A stretch of DNA of 14,387 bases from NCBI GenBank assembly GCA_012515645.1, contig JAAYXY010000084.1:1-14387 (forward strand), written 5' to 3'. The DNA is from Candidatus Peribacteria bacterium (lineage in GTDB: Bacteria; Patescibacteriota; Gracilibacteria; Peribacterales; Peribacteraceae). Made by a program: the position numbers and the translations under genes. Position 1 is the stretch's first letter, and each line of letters opens with the position of its first letter. The notes beneath the pieces are model-generated. The model did no database searches. It was not told the DNA's origin and saw only the letters and a program-made list of their open reading frames with translations. Below are positions 6,137-13,061 of the stretch, in pieces.

Positions 6137-8404
6137 TTACCAGAGCGATGCCTGTTGCACAGAATCATCCCCGCAGAATTGCTGCAAGTACTGCCAGACA
6201 TTCTTGCCGTAGCGTTTTGATTCCAGCCTGGCATCGAGGATGACCACATCCGCGCCGGGAACGCAGTTACGACCGAATGTGCGCAGGAGGCGGAATAAGC
6301 GGTGCAGAAGGCGAGGGAGCGCGTACTCTTCGAATGCGTTCCGGAAGTGTGCGGCACGTTTGCTTAAGACGGTATGTGCAGGATGATCGAAGGGCAACGA
6401 CTCCAGGAAGAGGTGGTGTAGCGGAGTACCTGGGAGATCAACAAGCTCAAAAGACCATGGAGTCATGATCCAGATTGCCGTACCGGGGGCAGCTGCGAAT
6501 GCTGCTCGCATGCGGCCCATACCTCCGCTGAAATTCTGGCAGATGAGAGTTACCTCTTTTTCTTCGAGTGGGATGGCATGCCGCACATACGCGTCTTCTA
6601 TATGTTTTCTGCTCTGTGCAAGAATCACACTCTTGCCTTCCGGAGGATTTGCCAGAATGTCATCAATCGTTTTTTTGGGGTCAAAGAGAATATCAACGCC
6701 GCACGGAATGTCCTCCTCAGCAACTTCATGCACGGTTGTCTTGGTTCCCGGGGGCAGGATCGTACGCAGATTGTCACTGCTGCCAGGTGGGATGAGCAGT
6801 GTCGTGGGATATGCGTTGTACAGGTTTTTCTGGAGGAAGGCGCCGATGTGCTCAGGAACGGATTGCAGATACTGATTGCCGTCTTGACGTTGTTCCAGCC
6901 AGCAGATGCGTCCACCGAACGTATCTGGATCCAGTATCTTTGCCAGGTCAGAGAGATGACGGCGGATTGGGGCGTTCGTCGCGAGGGAATCGCCAGCTAG
7001 CAGCTCATTGAGTTGATGGCGCAGCCCAGTCGATTCGGCGTCGCAGACGTTTGCGGGGATAAGATAGCGGACATCCTGGAATGCCCGGGTTTTTTCTATC
7101 CACAATTGCAGCAGGTCGGTGAACCGCGTGAGTGCTTCGTTGCCCTCGGCCGCGGCGCGGATATCCGTAACAGGGCAGTACCAGCCATACGCTTTCGTTG
7201 CTGTATCTTCCAGCATCGATGCGTCATCAATCACGATGTGCGCGTCGTGCGACATCGTGGCGTGCGCAGGGTGCTCAGGATTGGCAAGCACATACAGTAA
7301 CTGCCAGTGGTTCAACAGGTACACCGATGCTCCCGGTTCAAATTGGGCTCGGTATTCCTCACTGGTTTCCGTGCAGGAAACCTTGCCATTCCAGATCGGA
7401 ATTTCGTCTCCGTGCAGAGGGAGCTGGGATCTCAGCTGCGGCTCGTACCACGCGAGCTTCGTCGCCAGCGTTGCTTCATCCGCAGAGTACTGCTGCTGCT
7501 GAGCAAGCAGTGCCGTTGATTCCGGATCCAAAATATCCGAAGGCGAGCGCACGACGCGCACACCTTCGGACAGTGAGAGGAGGCGCAGAGTGGCATCCAG
7601 ATTCTTCACGCCGACCCAGTGCACGCCATCTGCCTTAGCCAGGGCAGAAAACAGTTGCTGGGAAAATCCGGGGTGCAAAGGCTCTTCAATCAGCTGCACT
7701 GTTCCTTTTTCCGGAAGAGGCGGAACGGTAATGTTGGTGGGGAACGGTGGCGCTGCCGCCTGTATTGTAGGCATAGTGAGCCAGGCAGGTTTTTGTGTTG
7801 CAGTTGCATTCTCAAGTGCCGCAAAGAAGCGACGGTACCCCTCGGGCGCCCGTTCCATGATGGATCGCAGCGGAGCCAGGTACTCTTCTGGGAGTTCCTG
7901 CAGGCGTTGCCAGCAGCGTTCCAGAAGTTCCAGCGTCGCGCGCACGTCTCCGAGCGCGCGGTGCATGGGCTCGTGGTGCAAATGCAGCAGTGCGCTCACA
8001 GAGCCCAGTGAGTAGCTGGGCAGTTCCGGGAACAGTAGCGATGCGAGCATCGACGTATCGATCCATGGTTGTTGGGTGAGATCTATACCCTCGCCCTTGA
8101 GCATGTGGATATCAAAACCGATATTCTGTCCGACTAAAATCGTATCGTTGCCAATGTGCTGCAGGATGTCTTTGTGCAAATCCGCAAAAACAGGTTTACT
8201 CTCCAAATCTTCATCCCGTATACGCGTGAGTATCTGTACGGCCAAAGGGATGCCTTGCGGGACAGAGAAGAGTTGCTCGTACGTGTCCACAATGTCCCCG
8301 CGTTCTATACGCATGGAAGCGAATTCAATGATACGGTTGACCCGGGGGATGAGCCCGGTGGTCTCCGTATCCAGTACGGTGAACGGTAATGCGGGGAGGT
8401 CCAC
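6137..8404 (-). CDS. DnaQ-family 3'-5' exonuclease fused to a degenerate DinG-like helicase region
   Basis: This is a 755-residue protein. Residues 1-170 form an intact DEDDh exonuclease: Asp12/Glu14 (LDTETTGL), Asp98 (VGQNIGFD), His148 and Asp153 (HRALGDVRATLELL). The rest follows the layout of the exonuclease-DinG proteins of Firmicutes, but the ATPase motifs are eroded. No GxGKS/T is found where Walker A belongs (about 258-275 reads GVHWVGVKN), the DEAH box is DDAS in VIDDASMLED (391-400), and the final arginine-finger motif keeps only TFGRN (709-713), without its Gln. Still recognisable are ESLPFDHP (668-675), EEYALPRLLHRL and VVILDARLESKRYG. It probably retains single-strand exonuclease activity without ATP-driven unwinding, as reported for Staphylococcus aureus DinG. 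The GTG start puts the exonuclease domain right at the N-terminus. It lies 21 bases after nusA and is probably co-transcribed, although a TACCAT box 6 bases before the GTG could start a separate leaderless mRNA. Confidence 0.85.
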   Translation of the reverse strand: MDLPALPFTVLDTETTGLIPRVNRIIEFASMRIERGDIVDTYEQLFSVPQGIPLAVQILTRIRDEDLESKPVFADLHKDILQHIGNDTILVGQNIGFDIHMLKGEGIDLTQQPWIDTSMLASLLFPELPSYSLGSVSALLHLHHEPMHRALGDVRATLELLERCWQRLQELPEEYLAPLRSIMERAPEGYRRFFAALENATATQKPAWLTMPTIQAAAPPFPTNITVPPLPEKGTVQLIEEPLHPGFSQQLFSALAKADGVHWVGVKNLDATLRLLSLSEGVRVVRSPSDILDPESTALLAQQQQYSADEATLATKLAWYEPQLRSQLPLHGDEIPIWNGKVSCTETSEEYRAQFEPGASVYLLNHWQLLYVLANPEHPAHATMSHDAHIVIDDASMLEDTATKAYGWYCPVTDIRAAAEGNEALTRFTDLLQLWIEKTRAFQDVRYLIPANVCDAESTGLRHQLNELLAGDSLATNAPIRRHLSDLAKILDPDTFGGRICWLEQRQDGNQYLQSVPEHIGAFLQKNLYNAYPTTLLIPPGSSDNLRTILPPGTKTTVHEVAEEDIPCGVDILFDPKKTIDDILANPPEGKSVILAQSRKHIEDAYVRHAIPLEEKEVTLICQNFSGGMGRMRAAFAAAPGTAIWIMTPWSFELVDLPGTPLHHLFLESLPFDHPAHTVLSKRAAHFRNAFEEYALPRLLHRLFRLLRTFGRNCVPGADVVILDARLESKRYGKNVWQYLQQFCGDDSVQQASLW

Positions 8405-8425
8405 GGAGCTATGGTAGCAGGAGGA

Positions 8426-9790
8426 CTATTCTTTCTCTTCTGCCTGCGGCTCTTTTTCCGTATTTTCTTCGGCAGACTCCACGGATTCTTCGGCGGTTTC
8501 CTTGGGAGCTGCCGTTTTTTTCACTTTCTTGCTCGTTGCCTTTTTCTTCGTCTTTTCGGTTTTCGATGCCGGTTCTTCGCTAGCCACTTCTGTCGCCGTT
8601 TCCGCTTGTTCCCCTGTTGCGGCGGTGTCTGCTCCCTCTTCGTTCTCCGCAACCGCGAGCTCTGCTACGACGACAGTATCGGCGGATTCGCCACGCAACT
8701 CAGCGAGTTTCGCTTTGAAGGCGGGCAATTCCTCGTAGTTGTACATATCCAGTTCATAGTTGGAAAGCTGTGTCGCCAAGCGGATATTCTGCCCCTTCTT
8801 ACCGATAGCCATGGGGCGCTGTGCTTCTTCCACGAACACGGCCGCGCGCTTCTTAATGCGGCGCCCTTCCTCGTCCAGGCGTTCCGTGTCGTTCACGATG
8901 ATCACAGCCGAAATGGATGCAGGCTGGAGCGCAGTCGAAATGAGTTTGATGGGATCCTCCGACCATTCGATCATGTCGACGCGCTCGCCGTTGAGTTCTT
9001 CCATAACGGCCTGGATGCGTACGCCTTTTTGACCTACGCATGCTCCAATCGGGTCGATGCGCGGGTCATCGCTGCGGACGGCGACTTTACTGCGGAATCC
9101 GGGATCGCGGGCAATGGCCATGATCGTTACATCGCCGTTGCGCACTTCCGGGATTTCCAGTTCCAGCAGCTTGCGCACGAGTTCTGGATGTGTGCGCGAA
9201 ATGCGGAGCTGGGGGCCTTTACCTGTCATTTCCACTGTGTCTAAGTACACACGGATACGTTTGCCGGTGTAGTAATGCTCACCGGGGATTTGTTCCCTCC
9301 AAGGCAGTGTTACCGTCATCCCCTCAATTTCCAGGGTGACCCAGTTGTGCTCAACTTTCGTCACCGTTGCGGTGAGGAGCTCACGTTCGCGGCCCTTGAA
9401 TATCTCATAGAGGCTCTGCTTCTCTGCTTCTTGCAGTTTTTGCAGAATCACCTGTTTTGCCGCCTGCGCAGCAATACGCCCGTATTCTATTGGGGTAACG
9501 TCAATAGCGATCTCATCACCCTCTTCTGTATCGGGTTTGAGTTTTTTAGCATCTTTTAAACTGATTTCAAAGTTTTCATTCTCAACGGTTTCCACCACTT
9601 CCTTAATGAGCAGAATAGTCGGTAAATCATGCCCCTCTTTGAGTTCTACGCGGATTTCCTGCTCTTTATTGCCGTAATCCTTGCGGTACGCGGTGGCGAT
9701 AGCCTGTTTAACGGCTTCCAACACCTGGTCGGGGCTCACGTTTTTCTCGGAACAAATCTGATTGATGGCGGCGAGGAAGGATGCTCTCAT
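8426..9790 (-). CDS. nusA: Transcription termination/antitermination factor NusA
   Basis: This is a 454-residue NusA, the RNA polymerase-associated factor that modulates pausing, termination and antitermination. The N-terminal RNAP-binding domain covers about 1-125, starting with FLAAINQICSEKNVSPDQVL; this internal Met start matches the family and rejects a 31-residue longer form. S1 spans about 132-200 (GRERELLTATVTKVEHNWV). KH1 contains CVGQKGVRIQ (251-260), preceded by RSDDPRIDPIGA, and KH2 contains AIGKKGQNIRLA (328-339). From about 367 the protein becomes a low-complexity tail of Ala, Glu, Thr and Lys with a basic patch (KKKATSKKVKK) and an acidic end; the acidic C-terminal repeats of E. 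coli NusA are absent. The usual neighbours rimP and infB are not here: it is divergent from lspA and followed by the exonuclease gene. Confidence 0.97.
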   Translation of the reverse strand: MRASFLAAINQICSEKNVSPDQVLEAVKQAIATAYRKDYGNKEQEIRVELKEGHDLPTILLIKEVVETVENENFEISLKDAKKLKPDTEEGDEIAIDVTPIEYGRIAAQAAKQVILQKLQEAEKQSLYEIFKGRERELLTATVTKVEHNWVTLEIEGMTVTLPWREQIPGEHYYTGKRIRVYLDTVEMTGKGPQLRISRTHPELVRKLLELEIPEVRNGDVTIMAIARDPGFRSKVAVRSDDPRIDPIGACVGQKGVRIQAVMEELNGERVDMIEWSEDPIKLISTALQPASISAVIIVNDTERLDEEGRRIKKRAAVFVEEAQRPMAIGKKGQNIRLATQLSNYELDMYNYEELPAFKAKLAELRGESADTVVVAELAVAENEEGADTAATGEQAETATEVASEEPASKTEKTKKKATSKKVKKTAAPKETAEESVESAEENTEKEPQAEEKE

Positions 9791-9890
9791 GGCGCTTCTT
9801 GGGGAGGAATGGTGAAAGCCGGAATTAGGAGAAAACCACCATCCCGAGTGTAGGGGATAGTGAGCATAGAATCCATCCGACAAGCTGAGT

Positions 9891-9908
9891 ATACATACCA
9901 GTATGCAT
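9891..9908. promoter_or_regulatory. Inverted repeat between divergent nusA and lspA
   Basis: ATACATAC-CA-GTATGCAT is an almost perfect inverted repeat (one mismatch in 8-base arms) near the middle of the 177-base gap between the nusA and lspA start codons. Both promoters must lie in this gap, so it is a candidate operator. I see no confident -35/-10 pair for nusA here. Nothing else is recognised in the gap apart from the lspA -10 box. Confidence 0.35.
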
Positions 9909-9953
9909 GTGGGGCAAGAGAAAAACAGGCATTCCCAAACTATGCATCCACTG

Positions 9954-9959
9954 TATCCT
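9954..9959 (+). promoter_or_regulatory. -10 box for a probable leaderless lspA mRNA
   Basis: TATCCT ends 8 bases before the ATG at 9968; no Shine-Dalgarno is present. This spacing matches the boxes before murA, the sugar transferase gene and others in this window, and it supports the internal ATG as the true lspA start. Confidence 0.45.
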
Positions 9960-9967
9960 TCCCCTGT

Positions 9968-10420
9968 ATGCGCTTGCTCTTCTGTGCAACGGCGGCGACC
10001 GCGGCAGCCAGCCTGGTAACCGCATGGCTCACCGATGCGTTTTTACACCAGAGAATAGCCATTATTGGCTCATTCGTTGGTTTACAGCGCTCGCACAACG
10101 CAGGTATTGCCTTCGGCGTGCATCTGGGGCCGTACCAGGAGGTGATTATCACTGTCGCGCTGGCTGTTTTAGCTTATGCCGCCTGGAAATCCGCGCATAC
10201 GCAGATGGAGCAGGCAGGGTTCGGTTGCATACTGGGAGGGGGTGCGGCGAACCTGATTGACCGTGCCATGAACGGATACGTCACAGATATGATTCAGATA
10301 GGCACATTCCCCGTATTCAACCTGGCGGACATGTGTATCAATGTTGGTGTGGCTCTATTGCTGCTGCAGATGCTTTTACAGAGGTCCCATACGCCAAAAC
10401 GCGCGCATTCCACCCATTGA
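9968..10420 (+). CDS. lspA: Lipoprotein signal peptidase (signal peptidase II)
   Basis: This is a 150-residue integral membrane aspartyl protease that cleaves the signal peptide from diacylglyceryl-modified prolipoproteins. The family blocks are clear: HNAGIAFG (43-50), the block GGAANLIDRAMNGYVTDMI with catalytic Asp98, and PVFNLADMCINVG with catalytic Asp121. Four hydrophobic segments fit the known topology (about 5-22, 58-76, 84-100 region, 122-138). The ATG at 9968 gives the normal family length and begins with the first membrane helix (MRLLFCATAATAAASL); a GTG at 9860 would add 36 residues with no family resemblance. It ends in a short basic tail. Its presence implies that the organism makes lipoproteins, although lgt is not in the window. 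murA follows 55 bases later with its own -10 box. Confidence 0.93.
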   Translation: MRLLFCATAATAAASLVTAWLTDAFLHQRIAIIGSFVGLQRSHNAGIAFGVHLGPYQEVIITVALAVLAYAAWKSAHTQMEQAGFGCILGGGAANLIDRAMNGYVTDMIQIGTFPVFNLADMCINVGVALLLLQMLLQRSHTPKRAHSTH

Positions 10421-10460
10421 CTTTCTCTGTCTCCTGCTCGCCTGTTGCTGGGCTCTGCAC

Positions 10461-10466
10461 TAGAAT
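10461..10466 (+). promoter_or_regulatory. -10 box for a probable leaderless murA mRNA
   Basis: TAGAAT ends 9 bases before the murA ATG at 10476, the same spacing as TATAAT before the sugar transferase gene. There is no Shine-Dalgarno and no clear -35 box. Confidence 0.5.
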
Positions 10467-10475
10467 GCGTACTCC

Positions 10476-11804
10476 ATGGATACCCGTTTCCACATTACAG
10501 GCGGCGTGCCGTTGCGCGGCGACATTGTGATCAGCGGATCGAAGAACGCTGCATTGCCCCTGATTGCCGCCAGCGTGCTCTGTACGGGGGAAACAGTGCT
10601 GCACAATGTACCGCGTCTGCGGGATGTGCGGAAAATGCTGGAAATCCTGGAATTCCTGGGTGCGGAAACATCGTTTCAGAGTGATACCGTGCGCATACGG
10701 ACACACAACATGCAATCGAAGGTGATTCCTATGGAGTACGTATCCAAACTGCGGGGATCCATTGTTCTGCTAGGACCGATGCTCGCGCGTTTTGGCGAAG
10801 TACAAATGGCATATCCCGGAGGATGTGTCTTGGGTAAACGCCCGGTAGACGCGCACATCACTGCTCTGACGCAGTTGGGGGCAGAAGATATCAGTACTCC
10901 AGATTGCCTGCACCTGCGTGGTACGCTGAAGCCGGGACATGTGATACTGCCGGAATTCAGTGTGACGGCGACCGAGAATGCGGTTTTGGCTGCTGCGTGC
11001 ATCCCGGGGGAAACGCGCATTGATCTCGCGGCTGCGGAGCCCCATGTGCAGGAAGTGGAGCGTTTTGCGGTATCCATGGGAGCCGCCGTGGAGGGGGTGG
11101 GTACACATAGTGTTGTCATAAAGGGAACCAAACAATTGCGATGTGCCGAACATACTGTGCCTTTCGACTACCTGGAGGCAGGCGCATTCGTTATCGGGAC
11201 TCTCGTAACACGCGGCAAAGTCCGCTTGCACGGTGTGGATGCCAGTCACCTCCTCTCTTTCCTGGAGGCGATAGGGCGTATGGGAGGTGTGTGGAAGTAT
11301 GATGAGGGCGAGCAAGTGCTCTTTGTGGATGGGGAAATTTCCTCGCTGCAGAGCACCGAAGTGCGCACGAATATTTTCCCAGGATTCCCCACGGATCTGC
11401 AGGCTCCTATGGGAGTGCTCATGACTCAGGCTTCCGGCGTGAGCCGTATTTTCGAGCGCCTGTTTGAGGGGCGCATGGCGTACCTGTATGAGCTGGAGAA
11501 GATGGGAGCACACATAGAAATACTCAACGCGCATCAAGCGCTCATCATCGGGCACAAACAACTCCGGGGCCGCACGGTGGCGAGTAACGATATCCGTGCA
11601 GGCGCGGCCATGGTGATTGCAGCGCTGTGCGCCGAGGGGGAATCGGTGATTACCGATGTACGTTACATCGAGCGCGGTTACGACCGAATAGACGAAAAGC
11701 TTACGGGACTTGGGGCGCGCATCCGCAAAATGCCGGTACCGCGCGTAGAAGCAGGCAATATTGCACAGTCGGTTACCAAAGCGGCTATGCGTACAGCCTC
11801 ATAA
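10476..11804 (+). CDS. murA: UDP-N-acetylglucosamine 1-carboxyvinyltransferase (MurA)
   Basis: This is a 442-residue EPSP-synthase-fold enzyme for the first committed step of peptidoglycan synthesis, transferring enolpyruvate from PEP to UDP-GlcNAc in the cytoplasm. Conserved parts are SGSKNAALPLIAAS with Lys23/Asn24, KLRGSIVLLGPMLARFG, the active-site loop PGGCVLGKRPVDAH with Cys117, TENAVLAA, FPGFPTDLQAP with Asp307, NDIRAGAAMVIAAL (from 371) and YIERGYDRIDEKL. Keeping Cys rather than Asp in the loop is the fosfomycin-sensitive form of the enzyme. The length is slightly above the usual 417-430 because of extra residues at the C-terminus (PRVEAGNIAQSVTKAAMRTAS). No second copy is seen. It has its own -10 box after lspA and is followed by the MBL-fold gene. 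Confidence 0.97.
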   Translation: MDTRFHITGGVPLRGDIVISGSKNAALPLIAASVLCTGETVLHNVPRLRDVRKMLEILEFLGAETSFQSDTVRIRTHNMQSKVIPMEYVSKLRGSIVLLGPMLARFGEVQMAYPGGCVLGKRPVDAHITALTQLGAEDISTPDCLHLRGTLKPGHVILPEFSVTATENAVLAAACIPGETRIDLAAAEPHVQEVERFAVSMGAAVEGVGTHSVVIKGTKQLRCAEHTVPFDYLEAGAFVIGTLVTRGKVRLHGVDASHLLSFLEAIGRMGGVWKYDEGEQVLFVDGEISSLQSTEVRTNIFPGFPTDLQAPMGVLMTQASGVSRIFERLFEGRMAYLYELEKMGAHIEILNAHQALIIGHKQLRGRTVASNDIRAGAAMVIAALCAEGESVITDVRYIERGYDRIDEKLTGLGARIRKMPVPRVEAGNIAQSVTKAAMRTAS

Positions 11805-11841
11805 GCGGTGTTCTGCCCTTCCGCTTCCAGCATTACTTCCC

Positions 11842-11847
11842 TATCAT
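11842..11847 (+). promoter_or_regulatory. -10 box for a probable leaderless MBL-fold mRNA
   Basis: TATCAT ends 7 bases before the ATG at 11855, in the 50-base gap after murA. No Shine-Dalgarno or terminator is visible in the gap, so read-through from murA is also possible. Confidence 0.45.
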
Positions 11848-11854
11848 CTAGCCA

Positions 11855-12397
11855 ATGCTCACATTCACTTCTCTCGGCGGCGCCACGGTGCGCATGCAGA
11901 CCCGTAAGCAAGCACTCACAGTGCTGGCGGAAAATGGCATCAAACCTGCCGAAGGGGAATTGGTGCTACGAAGCACGCCCCAAGAACAGCCGGAAGACCG
12001 CATTATATCGTGGCCAGGCGAATACGATATGTGCGGGGTTTCCATTCAGGGCATTGGGCAGAAAGAAGGTGCGGCTGTTTCCTACACCATAGATGCAGCC
12101 GGAATGCGATGCGCTTTCCTACACTCGCCACTCATAGAGTGGACAGGAGAACAGATTGAGCAGCTGGGGGATGTAGATATCCTCTTCATTCCCTCCGATA
12201 GCCCAAAAATCATGCAGAAGCTCATTGATGAAATCGATCCGCGTATTCTGGTGGTTTTAAACACGGGAGGAGTGGAGAAGTATGCGGAAGCACTCAAGGT
12301 ATGCGGTGCAACGGGGAAGGAGCCGGTGAAGTTACTGGAAGTCAAAGCCGGAAGCCTGCCACAGGAGGGTAGAGAAGTTGTAGTGCTGGAAGCATGA
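11855..12397 (+). CDS. Reduced metallo-beta-lactamase-fold protein, metal site apparently lost
   Basis: This is a 180-residue protein resembling the short Lactamase_B_3-type proteins (UlaG/YtkL relatives) that are common in candidate-phyla bacteria. The diagnostic stretch is IISWPGEYDMCGVSIQGIG (about 51-69), matching the family's 'I.GPGEYE..GV.I.GI', then EQIEQLGDVDILFIPSDSP and IDEIDPRILVVLNTGG, matching 'DVD.L..P' and 'L.PKI.IPMHY'. The metal ligands of active relatives are missing: there is no HxHxDH (the region reads ELVLRSTPQEQPED), the His-Leu-Gly-Asp strand is LHSPLIEW, and the late PMHY is VLNTGG. It is therefore probably not a hydrolase, and its role is unknown. The N-terminal half is also shortened. 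It is in the same direction as murA with a 50-base gap. Confidence 0.7.
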   Translation: MLTFTSLGGATVRMQTRKQALTVLAENGIKPAEGELVLRSTPQEQPEDRIISWPGEYDMCGVSIQGIGQKEGAAVSYTIDAAGMRCAFLHSPLIEWTGEQIEQLGDVDILFIPSDSPKIMQKLIDEIDPRILVVLNTGGVEKYAEALKVCGATGKEPVKLLEVKAGSLPQEGREVVVLEA

Positions 12398-12398
12398 G

Positions 12399-12448
12399 TG
12401 GGTATTGGAATGGGGGTGAGGATTGGGATTGGGATTGGGGCAGGGGGA
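12399..12448 (+). repeat. G-rich degenerate repeat with a G-quadruplex motif
   Basis: Just after the MBL-fold stop codon the plus strand turns G-rich, with repeated units related to GGGATT (tggaat, gaggatt, gggatt, gggatt, ggggca). Positions 12425-12447 satisfy the canonical quadruplex rule: four runs of at least three G separated by loops of 2-3 bases. It ends about 30 bases before tRNA-Arg. Nothing else is seen in this gap. Confidence 0.7.
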
Positions 12449-12479
12449 TAGTAAGCTTGGTGTGTTGCGCATGCGCGTC

Positions 12480-12554
12480 GCCCCTGTAGTTCAATGGATA
12501 GAACGGCCCCCTCCTAAGGGGCAGATGCAGGTTCGATTCCTGCCGGGGGCACCA
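12480..12554 (+). tRNA. tRNA-Arg (anticodon CCU), CCA encoded
   Basis: This is a 75-base cloverleaf. The acceptor stem GCCCCTG/CGGGGGC has one T-G pair. The D-arm is GTTC/GAAC and the anticodon stem GCCCC/GGGGC has loop CTCCTAA (anticodon CCT, reading AGG). The T-arm is GCAGG TTCGATT CCTGC, the discriminator is A, and the 3' CCA is encoded. Its last 20 bases are repeated with one change at 13073-13092. Confidence 0.97.
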
Positions 12555-12560
12555 CTATGC

Positions 12561-12589
12561 GTGAAAGGAAACCTACGGTTTCCTCTCAC
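12561..12589 (+). terminator. Stem-loop after tRNA-Arg, possible terminator
   Basis: GTGAAAGGAAACC and GGTTTCCTCTCAC form a 13-base stem with one A-C mismatch and a TAC loop, 6 bases after the tRNA CCA. It is followed by a pyrimidine-rich stretch rather than a T-run, so it may end or process the tRNA transcript without being a classical intrinsic terminator. Confidence 0.5.
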
Positions 12590-12622
12590 GGACTCTCCTT
12601 CTCCTTTCATGGAATCGCTCCA

Positions 12623-12656
12623 GCGAAGCGGAGCTCCGCTTCGCGATGATTTTTAT
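12623..12656 (+). terminator. 22-base perfect palindrome followed by a T-run
   Basis: 12623-12644 is a perfect palindrome centred on GAGCTC, with arm GCGAAGCGGAG. As RNA it would fold into a 9-bp stem with an AGCT loop. GATGATTTTTA follows, giving a late T-run, so it can serve as an intrinsic terminator for the tRNA-Arg transcript. A perfect palindrome of this size next to a tRNA could equally be a mobile-element or regulator site. Confidence 0.5.
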
Positions 12657-12667
12657 ACTTGATTCGT

Positions 12668-12673
12668 TATACT
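12668..12673 (+). promoter_or_regulatory. -10 box before the small membrane ORF
   Basis: TATACT ends 6 bases before the ATG at 12680, again without a Shine-Dalgarno. It supports expression of the small ORF as a leaderless message. Confidence 0.45.
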
Positions 12674-12679
12674 TAAAAT

Positions 12680-13024
12680 ATGGCACGCTTCTGTTGTTTT
12701 CGATGGCACCTGCTCGGGAATCTCATTGCACACATTCTCTTGCTTCTTGCCTACCAAATACGCATCTGGATGACACTTGATGCATGGTCAATGTATATGT
12801 TACTACCCTGTGGTCCTCTTGCATTACGCAAGGCCATCTATTTTCCATTGAAGGCATACTCTGTCCCTATGTGTTCTATGATGGATACCGTAGGTATTCC
12901 GGCCTCATCGGTGGATGATTTCGTCTTTATTCTCATTGGTATTTCGATAGTGTTTTGGAGCTGCATAAGCTTGGGTATTCACAGAGTATTTTTTATGCGT
13001 ACGACGAAAACCAGCGTCCAATAA
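12680..13024 (+). CDS. Small predicted membrane protein, unknown function
   Basis: This is a 114-residue ORF that I do not recognise. It has two hydrophobic segments, about residues 11-32 (LLGNLIAHILLLLAYQIRIW) and 81-105 (FVFILIGISIVFWSCISLGI), with a loop of about 50 residues rich in Met, Cys and Pro between them, and ends in a basic tail (FMRTTKTSVQ). The base composition is visibly more AT-rich than the neighbouring genes. It lies in the segment bracketed by the tRNA-Arg 3' end and its partial copy, so it may be acquired DNA. A -10 box 6 bases upstream supports expression. A chance ORF cannot be excluded at this length, but two well-formed membrane segments argue for a real gene. Confidence 0.5.
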   Translation: MARFCCFRWHLLGNLIAHILLLLAYQIRIWMTLDAWSMYMLLPCGPLALRKAIYFPLKAYSVPMCSMMDTVGIPASSVDDFVFILIGISIVFWSCISLGIHRVFFMRTTKTSVQ

Positions 13025-13061
13025 ATAGAAAAGCTCTGGGCACCAGGCAGCATGCGCTGTG

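Noticed and set aside
6156..6170. 15-base exact repeat TGCACAGAATCATCC, also at 13876-13890
   Set aside because: A single match of this length is close to what chance gives in 14 kb, and the copies lie in unrelated coding contexts.
8411..9244. Long plus-strand frame (277 residues) opposite nusA
   Set aside because: It is the mirror of the nusA coding strand; the product is a Phe/Arg/Cys-rich string with no domain, while the minus strand gives a full NusA.
9791..9883. N-terminal extension of nusA by 31 residues
   Set aside because: The extra residues (rich in His, Ser, Trp) match nothing in NusA, and the family N-terminus begins at the internal Met.
9860..9967. GTG start extending lspA by 36 residues
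   Set aside because: The extension is polar and unlike the family; the internal ATG has the correct length and a -10 box upstream.
12423..12662. 79-residue plus-strand ORF across tRNA-Arg
   Set aside because: It reads through the G-rich tract and the tRNA gene, which are better explanations of the sequence.
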